From the NCBI GenBank assembly GCA_017883215.1, contig JADGOA010000070.1, positions 1 through 12,548 of the forward strand: a stretch of 12,548 nt of DNA, written 5' to 3'. The first letter of the stretch is position 1. Each line of letters starts with the position of its first letter. Position numbers and translations under genes: made by a program. The DNA is from Thermoanaerobaculia bacterium (GTDB lineage Bacteria > Acidobacteriota > Thermoanaerobaculia > Gp7-AA8). Positions 7,080-12,548 of the stretch are shown in pieces. The notes under the pieces are model-generated. The model was not told the origin of the DNA. It searched no databases and was given only the letters and a program-made list of their open reading frames with translations.

Positions 7080-7859
7080 ATGCCTTCAATCCATTCGACA
7101 GCGATCATCAGCAGCGAGGCCGCCATCGCCCCCGACGTGACCGTCGGTGCCTACGCGATCATCGGCCCACAGGTCTCCATCGGCAGCGGGACGGTCATCG
7201 GTCCGCACACGCGTATCGAAGGCCCGTGCGAGATCGGCGAGCGGAACCAGTTCTACGGCCACATCTCCGTCGGCGGCCCGCCTCAGGATCTGAAATACAA
7301 AGGTGAGAAGACCGCCATCACCATCGGCAACGACAACATTTTCCGCGAGTTCGTCACCCTGAACCGCGGCACGGCCGGCGGTGGCGGAATGACGACCATC
7401 GCCTCGAACAACTTCTTCATGGCCTACTCCCACGTGGCGCACGACTGCCACGTCGGTTCCGACACGGTGTTCGCGAACAACGCCACGCTGGCCGGCCACG
7501 TGGAGGTCGGCGACTTCTCCACGATCGGGGCGCTCTCCGCCGTTCATCAGTTCTGCCGTGTCGGGGAGCACGCCTTCATCGGCGGCGCCACGATCGCCAC
7601 AATGGACGTCCTGCCGTATGTGAAGACCGTCGGCAGCCGTCCTGCGAAGACGTACGGCATCAACACCATCGGTCTGGAGCGGAAGGGATTCTCCGGAGAG
7701 ACGATCGAGGCGCTGCAGCGGGCCTACCGGATTCTCATCCGGTCGAAATTGCGGCTCCAGGACGCGCTCGATCGCATCGAGAGCGAGCTCACGCTTTACC
7801 CCGAGGCGCGGTACTTCGCCGAATTCGTGCGCGCCTCGCAGCGGGGCATCATCCGTTGA
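7080..7859 (+). CDS. lpxA: UDP-N-acetylglucosamine acyltransferase LpxA
   Basis: LpxA catalyses the first step of lipid A synthesis, moving a 3-hydroxyacyl chain from ACP to position 3 of UDP-GlcNAc, or of its 3-amino analogue in some bacteria. The 259 residues (E. coli 262) form a hexapeptide left-handed helix (about 5-190) and a helical C-terminus ending RGIIR. The motif NQFYGHISVGGPPQDLKYKG spans about 56-75. His118, His121, His140 and His156 match E. coli His122, catalytic His125, His144 and His160. Gly169 falls at the chain-length ruler Gly173 of E. coli, suggesting a longer (about C14) acyl chain. Asn95 stands where E. coli has His99. The start has GGAG five bases upstream, inside the end of fabZ. 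The stop overlaps the TTG start of the next gene, implying coupled translation. Confidence 0.97.
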   Translation: MPSIHSTAIISSEAAIAPDVTVGAYAIIGPQVSIGSGTVIGPHTRIEGPCEIGERNQFYGHISVGGPPQDLKYKGEKTAITIGNDNIFREFVTLNRGTAGGGGMTTIASNNFFMAYSHVAHDCHVGSDTVFANNATLAGHVEVGDFSTIGALSAVHQFCRVGEHAFIGGATIATMDVLPYVKTVGSRPAKTYGINTIGLERKGFSGETIEALQRAYRILIRSKLRLQDALDRIESELTLYPEARYFAEFVRASQRGIIR

Positions 7860-8812
7860 GCGCGGCAGAGACACCGGAGAGGACGCCTGTGGGCGTGGTC
7901 GGCACCGGATATCTGGGCCGGCTCCACGCGCGGATTCTGACGGAGATGCCCGAGGTCGTCGCCGTCGGCTTCGTCGAACCGAACGACGACATCGCAGCGG
8001 ATATCGCGGCGAATCTGAAGCTGAAGCGCTACCCCTCGGTGGCTGATCTGGCGAAAGAGGTGGACGCTGCCGTCGTGGCCACACCGACGACCCTGCATTT
8101 CGAGGTCGCGAAGCAGCTTCTCGAATCGGGCTGCGATGTGATGATCGAGAAGCCGATCACCGCCACCGTCGACGAGGCGCGCCGGCTGATCGGTATCGCT
8201 GCCGAGCGCGCCCGGATCATCCAGGTCGGTCACGTCGAACGCTACAACCCGGCAGTCACGGCGGTGGCCTCGACCATCCGCGACGTGCGCTACTTCGAAG
8301 CGGAGCGACTGGGGGTCTTCGTCGGCCGCTCGCTCGATGTCGATGTCCTGCTGGACCTGATGATCCACGACCTCAATCTCGTGCTGTCTCTCCTGGGCCA
8401 GTCGGTCGTCGATGTTCGCGCCGTCGGCGTTCCGGTTCTAACGGACAAAGTCGATCTGGCGAACGTCCGGCTCGAGCTCGCCAACGGCGCGGTTGCAAAC
8501 CTCACCGCCAGCCGCGTCTCGCAGGACCGCGTCCGAAAGGTGCGCCTCTTCAGCAGCGACTCGTACATCTCCATCGACACGCGGGACCAGGAAGTGAAGG
8601 GCTATCGCCTCGTCGACCGGACGATCCAGCCGCTGGAGATCGCGGTGGAGAAAAGGGAACCTCTTCGCGCGGAGCTGGAGTCGTTCCTCGGCTGTGTGCG
8701 CCAGCGCCGGCGCCCCATCGTTTCGGGCGAAGACGGACTCGCGGCCGTCGAGCTGGCCAGGCGCGTGGCCGGCGCCATCGAGGAGTCGATGAGAAAATAC
8801 CGCCCGTCATGA
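7856..8812 (+). CDS. Gfo/Idh/MocA oxidoreductase, candidate GnnA
   Basis: This is an NAD(P)-dependent sugar dehydrogenase of the Gfo/Idh/MocA family. With the TTG start it has 318 residues. The Rossmann motif GTGYLG spans 16-21, EKP 98-100 carries the family lysine (Lys99), VGHVERYNPA lies at 124-133, and DLMIHDLNLV (167-176) carries the usual catalytic Asp/His pair (His171). Directly after lpxA is where gnnA lies in Acidithiobacillus ferrooxidans; there GnnA oxidises the 3-hydroxyl of UDP-GlcNAc and GnnB then aminates it, giving an amide-linked lipid A precursor. Position and motifs fit GnnA, but no GnnB aminotransferase follows, so the exact substrate is an inference. Start: TTG at 7856 overlaps the lpxA stop; GTG at 7889, behind a strong ribosome site, would remove 11 residues and still keep the Rossmann motif. 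Confidence 0.85.
   Translation: MSAAETPERTPVGVVGTGYLGRLHARILTEMPEVVAVGFVEPNDDIAADIAANLKLKRYPSVADLAKEVDAAVVATPTTLHFEVAKQLLESGCDVMIEKPITATVDEARRLIGIAAERARIIQVGHVERYNPAVTAVASTIRDVRYFEAERLGVFVGRSLDVDVLLDLMIHDLNLVLSLLGQSVVDVRAVGVPVLTDKVDLANVRLELANGAVANLTASRVSQDRVRKVRLFSSDSYISIDTRDQEVKGYRLVDRTIQPLEIAVEKREPLRAELESFLGCVRQRRRPIVSGEDGLAAVELARRVAGAIEESMRKYRPS
7876..7883 (+). promoter_or_regulatory. Ribosome binding site favouring a GTG start at 7889
   Basis: GGAGAGGA ends five bases before GTG at 7889, inside the first codons of the oxidoreductase reading frame. No equally good site precedes the TTG at 7856. It therefore raises the chance that translation begins at 7889 and that the true protein has 307 residues. 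Confidence 0.45.
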
Positions 8813-8874
8813 GCGCAAGCGGCGAAAGCACGATTCCGCGGTCTGCGGTCCGCGGTCAGCGGTCTGAAGAATGA
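8809..8874 (+). CDS. Possible 21-residue mini-ORF bridging two genes
   Basis: An ATG at 8809 overlaps the stop of the oxidoreductase gene (ATGA) and reads 21 codons to a TGA at 8872-8874 that overlaps the ATG of mtnP (again ATGA). The product would be MSASGESTIPRSAVRGQRSEE, whose second half is encoded by the heptamer repeat. There is no clear ribosome site for it. It may be chance, or it may carry ribosomes across the spacer to mtnP, which itself has no ribosome site. Confidence 0.2.
   Translation: MSASGESTIPRSAVRGQRSEE
8838..8865. repeat. Four tandem GCGGTCN heptamers
   Basis: The units start at 8838, 8845, 8852 and 8859. Each is GCGGTC followed by T, C, A and T respectively. They fill half of the 58-base gap between the oxidoreductase gene and mtnP, ending five bases before the mtnP ATG. 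Confidence 0.85.
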
Positions 8875-9740
8875 ACGACATCAAAATCGGCATCATCGGC
8901 GGCTCGGGCCTGTACCAGATGGACGGCCTGAACGTGCTCTTCGAGCGCGCACTCGGGACTCCGTTCGGCGATCCTTCTGATCCGTACGTCATCGGCGAGA
9001 TCGACGGAGTGCGGATCGCTTTCCTCTCCCGGCACGGACGCGGTCACCGGAAGCTTCCGAGCGAGCTGAATTTTCGCGCGAACATCTACGGATTCAAGCT
9101 CCTCGGCGTGCAGACGATCCTGTCGGCGAGCGCCGTCGGATCGATGCGGGAGTCGTACCGGCCCACCGACATCGTCTTTCCGCACCAGTTCATCGACCGC
9201 AGCCGGCATCGTGCCGACACGTTCTTCGGGGACGGAATCGTCGCCCACGTGGCGTTTGCCGATCCGATCTGCACGGCGGTGGCCGACATCATGTGCGAAG
9301 CGGGCCGGCGTTGCGGCGCGCAGGTGCACAGCGGCGGGACGTACCTCTGCATGGAGGGTCCCCAGTTCTCCACGCGCGCCGAGTCGAATCTTTATCGCAG
9401 CTGGAACGTCGACGTCATCGGAATGACCAACCTCCAGGAAGCGAAGCTGGCCCGGGAAGCGGAGATCTGCTACGCAACGATGGCGCTGGTGACGGACTAC
9501 GACTGCTGGCACGAGTCGGAGGACGACGTCTCGATCGAGGCGATTCTCGCCACTTTGCGCGCCAATGCCGCCATGGCCCAGAACATTCTCAAGGCCTCGA
9601 TCGCCGCGGCTTCGGCACGGCAGCGCAATTGCGGATGCGCGAACGCGCTGCAGTACGCGATCATCACCGATCCTGCCGTGATCCCCGAGCGCGTGAAGCA
9701 GGATCTGGCGCCGATCATCGGGCGATACGTGAAGGTGTAG
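8871..9740 (+). CDS. mtnP: S-methyl-5'-thioadenosine phosphorylase
   Basis: The enzyme splits methylthioadenosine (a by-product of polyamine and other S-adenosylmethionine reactions), and often 5'-deoxyadenosine, with phosphate to give adenine and a ribose-1-phosphate derivative. The 289 residues (human 283) show GGSGLY (10-15) and SRHGRGH (53-59) for phosphate binding, SASAVGS (85-91), EGPQFSTRAE (162-171), IGMTN (183-187) and TDYDCW (208-213). Asp209 in the last motif marks adenine rather than guanine/hypoxanthine preference, separating it from PNP, which has Asn there. A Cys-Gly-Cys motif lies at 254-256. It is preceded by a heptamer repeat instead of a ribosome site. The kinase gene follows after three bases, so the two are likely one functional pair. 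It is an unusual passenger in a lipid A operon. Confidence 0.93.
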   Translation: MNDIKIGIIGGSGLYQMDGLNVLFERALGTPFGDPSDPYVIGEIDGVRIAFLSRHGRGHRKLPSELNFRANIYGFKLLGVQTILSASAVGSMRESYRPTDIVFPHQFIDRSRHRADTFFGDGIVAHVAFADPICTAVADIMCEAGRRCGAQVHSGGTYLCMEGPQFSTRAESNLYRSWNVDVIGMTNLQEAKLAREAEICYATMALVTDYDCWHESEDDVSIEAILATLRANAAMAQNILKASIAAASARQRNCGCANALQYAIITDPAVIPERVKQDLAPIIGRYVKV

Positions 9741-9743
9741 AAA

Positions 9744-10664
9744 ATGTCCATCACCGTCGTCGGCACCGTTGCATTCGATTCCATCCAGACGCCATTCGGG
9801 AAAGCCGATCGCTGTATCGGCGGCTCGGCGACGTACTTCTCCGTCGCGGCCTCCTTCTTCTCGCAGGTCGAGCTCGTCGCCGTGGTGGGCGAGGATTTCG
9901 GCGATGACGACATCGCCATCTTCCGCGGCCGCAACATCAATCTCGACGGCCTGCAGCGCGTGGCTGGTGCGAAGACGTTCTTCTGGAGCGGCGAGTACGG
10001 CTTCGATCTGAACGTCGCCAAGACCCGCGACACGCAATTGAACGTCTTCGCCGGCTTCAAGCCGCGTCTCAACGAGAGCCAGCGGAAGTCGGATGTGCTG
10101 TTCCTCGCGAACGCCGAGCCGACGCTGCAGATGGATGTCCTGCGGCAGTGCGAACGTCCGCGCCTCGTGGCCCTCGACACCATGAATCTCTGGATCGCCA
10201 CGGCCAAAGATGCGCTGACGCGCATCCTGAGTGAAGTCGACCTGGTCATCATCAACGAAGCCGAAGTGCGGCAGTACACCGGCGAAGCCAATCTCGTTCA
10301 GGGGGCACACCACATTCTCGGTCTCGGGCCGAAGACGCTCGTCATCAAGCGCGGCGAGTACGGCGTGCTGATGGTGACCGGCGATGCCATCTTCGCCGCG
10401 CCCGCCTATCCGCTCGAGACCGTGTTCGACCCCACCGGCGCCGGCGACACCTTCGCCGGAGGATTCCTCGGCTACCTCGGCTCGCGCCGAGACATCACAG
10501 ACGGCGAAATGCGGCGCGCCATCATCTTCGGCAGCGTGCTGGCGTCGTTCACCGTCGAGAAGTTCTCGCTCGACCGCCTGCGCGAGATCACGCTGAGCGA
10601 AGTCCAGGAGCGCTACCAGGACTTCCGCACGCTGACCCATTTCGACGATTTCGAGCGCGCCTAG
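9744..10664 (+). CDS. PfkB-family carbohydrate/nucleoside kinase
   Basis: This cytoplasmic kinase of the ribokinase/PfkB family transfers phosphate from ATP to a sugar or nucleoside. The 306-residue protein has the N-terminal substrate segment GGSATYFSVA (26-35), AVVGEDFGDD (46-55), NEAE (171-174) and the C-terminal family signature DPTGAGDTFAGGF (229-241) with the GAGD anion hole and catalytic base Asp235. The length is typical. Its ATG lies three bases after the mtnP stop, with AAGGTG six bases upstream. The tight link to mtnP suggests a substrate from purine or 5'-deoxyribose salvage, for example adenosine or a deoxy-sugar, but sequence alone does not say which; general sugar kinase is the safe call. 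It is the last gene of the operon, followed by the inverted-repeat spacer. Confidence 0.88.
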   Translation: MSITVVGTVAFDSIQTPFGKADRCIGGSATYFSVAASFFSQVELVAVVGEDFGDDDIAIFRGRNINLDGLQRVAGAKTFFWSGEYGFDLNVAKTRDTQLNVFAGFKPRLNESQRKSDVLFLANAEPTLQMDVLRQCERPRLVALDTMNLWIATAKDALTRILSEVDLVIINEAEVRQYTGEANLVQGAHHILGLGPKTLVIKRGEYGVLMVTGDAIFAAPAYPLETVFDPTGAGDTFAGGFLGYLGSRRDITDGEMRRAIIFGSVLASFTVEKFSLDRLREITLSEVQERYQDFRTLTHFDDFERA

Positions 10665-10680
10665 GCCGCGAATGAACAAT

Positions 10681-10794
10681 TCGCCGTAGGGCACGGCTGC
10701 GCCGTGCCGAACCACGTTATCCGTCGCGATACCGTTGGTCGAAGCCCCACCCGGCCGCGGGAGTTCGGCACGGCGCAGCCGTGCCCTACGGCGA
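10681..10794. repeat. Perfect 32-bp inverted repeat with REP-like arms
   Basis: Bases 10681-10712 and 10763-10794 are exact reverse complements with 50 bases between. Each arm is itself a palindrome: GGCACGGC and GCCGTGCC around three bases (10767-10785 in the right arm, 10690-10708 in the left). A related copy lies at 138-172. The pair fills most of the 166-base gap between the converging kinase and amidohydrolase genes, where it could act as a two-way transcription stop or protect mRNA 3' ends. Paired inverted REP copies of this kind resemble BIME-type elements. Confidence 0.88.
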
Positions 10795-10830
10795 GCACAC
10801 GTCCACACCGACTACCTCGCAGCCGGTTGG

Positions 10831-12510
10831 CTACTGCGCCGAGTACACCACCTCGCCGCCGACCACCGTCGCCTGCACTCTCGCCTTGAAGAGATCCGAC
10901 GCCGGCATGGCATAGAAGTCACCCTGCACGATGGTGAAGTCGGCGAGCTTGCCGGGTTCGATCGTCCCGCGCGATTTCTCCTCGAATGCCGCGTATGCGG
11001 CGTCGGAGGTGAAGCCGCGGACGGCCTCGGTGAGGCTCAGGCGCTGATCGGGGAACCAGCCGCCCGGCGGATTGCCGGTCTGGTCCTGACGGGTGACCGC
11101 GGAGTAGATGCCGAAGAACGGGTTCACGAACTCGACCGGAAAGTCGGAGCCGAGAGGGAGACGCGCGCCGGAGTTCAGAACCGTGCGCCAGGCGTACGCG
11201 CCGCGGACGCGCTCGGGGCCGAGCCGTGCTTCCGCCCACGGCATGTCGGACGTTGCGTGTGTCGGCTGCATCGAAGCGATGATCCCGTCGCGAGCGGTGC
11301 GCGCGAAATCGGGGGGAGCGACCACCTGGAAGTGCTCGATGCGGAAACGTTCCTCCGGCTTCACTCCCGCGGACTCGTAGGCGTCGATCACTTCGCGGAC
11401 CGCGCGGTCGCCGATGGCGTGCGTGCACACCTGGAACCCGTGCCGGCGGGCGGTTTCTGCGATCTTCACGAGGTGGGCCGGGTGCGAAACGAGAAGGCCG
11501 CTGTTGCCCGGTTCGTCACTGTACGGCGCAAGGAGGGCCGCGCCGCGGCTGCCGAGAGCACCGTCAGCGTAGAGCTTCACCGCCCGGACAGTGAGGCGCC
11601 CGCCGTAGTCGACGAGCGGGCCGCGGCGGGTAAGCCATTCATCGATCAACTTTTCTTCGTCGGCGAGCATGACGTAGACGCGGATCGGGAAGTTTTTCTC
11701 GTCGATGAGTTGCTGGATGGCGCGGATCGTCTCGCCGTCGGCTCCGGCATCGTGCATCTCGGTCAGGCCGTTGGCGGCAATCTGCTTCGCGGCTGCCAGG
11801 ACGCGCGATTTCCGCAGCTCGAACGATGGCGGCGGGACCTTCGAGTCGACGAGGTTCATCGCCTCGTCCACGAAGACGCCGGTGGGATTGCCGGCTGAAT
11901 CGCGGATGATGCGGCCGCCTTCCGGGTCGGGCGTCGCAGCCGTGATGCCGGCTGCTCGCATGGCCACGCTGTTCGCGACGCCGGCGTGCCCGTCGATGCG
12001 CCGCAGCCAGACCGGATGGTCCGGAACTGCGGCGTCGAGCGGAGCAGCGGTCGGGAACTGCTTTCCCGGCCAGCGGTTCTGATCCCAGCCGCGGCCGAGA
12101 ATCCACTCGCCCGCCGGGGCGCGCGAGGCGCGCTCCTTCACGCGGGCGACGGCTTCATCGTACGTGTTCAACCCCACGATATTGACGGTGTCGAGAGAGA
12201 GCCCGAGGCCGTAGAGGTGTGCGTGCGCGTCGGTGAGCCCGGGCAGAATCGTTGCTGTCGAGGCGTCGACGATTCTCGCGCTCGGATGCGCGGCGCGAAT
12301 CGTGTCGATCGGGCCCACCTCGCGGATGAGTCCGTCGCTGACGAGAACGGCGTATTTGTGTTGCGGCGTCTGTTCGGCTCCTGTGGCTACAGTGCCGCCG
12401 ATGAAGATGGTTTCGTTCATGGGGACGGCTCGTGCTCCCTTTGGAGAAGTGGTGCAACCGGCGACCAGAAGGACCGCGCCGATGAGTGACGGAATGCGTA
12501 GCGAAGTCAT
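10831..12510 (-). CDS. YtcJ-like amidohydrolase lipoprotein
   Basis: This 559-residue protein belongs to the metal-dependent amidohydrolase superfamily, YtcJ/N-substituted-formamide-deformylase branch; the substrate is unknown. An N-terminal signal with lipobox VAGC (Cys19) predicts a lipid-anchored protein outside the inner membrane. Metal and active-site motifs are DAHAH (94-98; His96, His98), EMHDAGAD (251-258), KLYADGALGSRG (312-323), THAIGDRA (363-370), IEHFQ (391-395) and PLGSDFPVE (452-460; Asp456). The C-terminal IEPGKLADFTIVQGD is the usual family ending. The start at 12510 gives the lipobox; Met31 could start a cytosolic form. A TACGAT box lies six bases before the ATG, with no Shine-Dalgarno sequence. 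It converges on the kinase gene and seems independent of the lipid A operon. Confidence 0.92.
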   Translation of the reverse strand: MTSLRIPSLIGAVLLVAGCTTSPKGARAVPMNETIFIGGTVATGAEQTPQHKYAVLVSDGLIREVGPIDTIRAAHPSARIVDASTATILPGLTDAHAHLYGLGLSLDTVNIVGLNTYDEAVARVKERASRAPAGEWILGRGWDQNRWPGKQFPTAAPLDAAVPDHPVWLRRIDGHAGVANSVAMRAAGITAATPDPEGGRIIRDSAGNPTGVFVDEAMNLVDSKVPPPSFELRKSRVLAAAKQIAANGLTEMHDAGADGETIRAIQQLIDEKNFPIRVYVMLADEEKLIDEWLTRRGPLVDYGGRLTVRAVKLYADGALGSRGAALLAPYSDEPGNSGLLVSHPAHLVKIAETARRHGFQVCTHAIGDRAVREVIDAYESAGVKPEERFRIEHFQVVAPPDFARTARDGIIASMQPTHATSDMPWAEARLGPERVRGAYAWRTVLNSGARLPLGSDFPVEFVNPFFGIYSAVTRQDQTGNPPGGWFPDQRLSLTEAVRGFTSDAAYAAFEEKSRGTIEPGKLADFTIVQGDFYAMPASDLFKARVQATVVGGEVVYSAQ

Positions 12511-12516
12511 GTGTGA

Positions 12517-12522
12517 ATCGTA
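12517..12522 (-). promoter_or_regulatory. Candidate -10 box for the amidohydrolase gene, leaderless spacing
   Basis: TACGAT on the minus strand ends six bases before the ATG at 12510, the same spacing as for the ABC gene. Transcription would begin at the start codon. No good -35 box is visible before the window edge. Confidence 0.33.
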
Positions 12523-12548
12523 ATCCGGAATTCGGTGTGCTGCCGAAG

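Noticed and set aside
8856..10808. Long minus-strand open frame (650 codons) opposite mtnP and the kinase
   Set aside because: It runs across two well-supported plus-strand genes, their junction and a repeat, with no recognisable domain; a codon-bias shadow.
10665..10830. Short plus-strand frame over the inverted repeat
   Set aside because: The sequence is made of the repeat arms and is Pro/Arg-rich; not a credible protein.

Overview
The window reads as an ordinary high-GC chromosomal segment of a diderm (Gram-negative) bacterium. It encodes the outer-membrane assembly protein BamA, a Skp/OmpH periplasmic chaperone and the early lipid A enzymes LpxD and LpxA with FabZ between them. The high GC content, the bamA-skp-lpxD-fabZ-lpxA order followed by a Gfo/Idh/MocA oxidoreductase, and the dispersed palindromic repeats fit Acidobacteriota or a related phylum. 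That taxonomic call is an inference from layout, not a search result.

Layout. (1) Positions 1-165 hold a long hairpin and a REP-like repeat at the 3' side of a minus-strand ABC ATPase of the MalK/UgpC/MsmK type (166-1245). (2) A divergent spacer with a strong palindrome leads to a plus-strand tautomerase-superfamily gene (1472-1852). (3) After a spacer with small RNA-like hairpins comes bamA (2135-4699) and skp (4786-5322), closed by a clear intrinsic terminator (5345-5374). (4) A second unit begins at about 5613: lpxD, fabZ, lpxA, a Gfo/Idh/MocA oxidoreductase, a 58-bp spacer with a heptamer repeat, an MTA phosphorylase (mtnP) and a PfkB-family kinase, ending at 10664. (5) A convergent spacer carries a perfect 32-bp inverted repeat, followed by a minus-strand YtcJ-like amidohydrolase lipoprotein (10831-12510).

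How the genes work together. BamA folds outer-membrane proteins and Skp escorts them across the periplasm. LpxA adds the first acyl chain of lipid A, LpxD the later N-linked chain, and FabZ belongs to the fatty-acid elongation cycle that competes for the same 3-hydroxyacyl-ACP. The oxidoreductase next to lpxA is a candidate GnnA, which would make a 3-amino sugar nucleotide for amide-linked lipid A, but no GnnB aminotransferase is present here. The mtnP-kinase pair looks like purine/5'-deoxynucleoside salvage riding on the same transcript.

I found no CRISPR array, tRNA, rRNA, transposase, phage gene or defence system, and nothing that I can claim as a new system. The most useful leads are the GnnA candidate, the dispersed palindromic repeats (one of which supplies the stop codon of the ABC gene), the heptamer-repeat mini-ORF before mtnP, and the recurring TAnnnT boxes placed as for leaderless transcripts.
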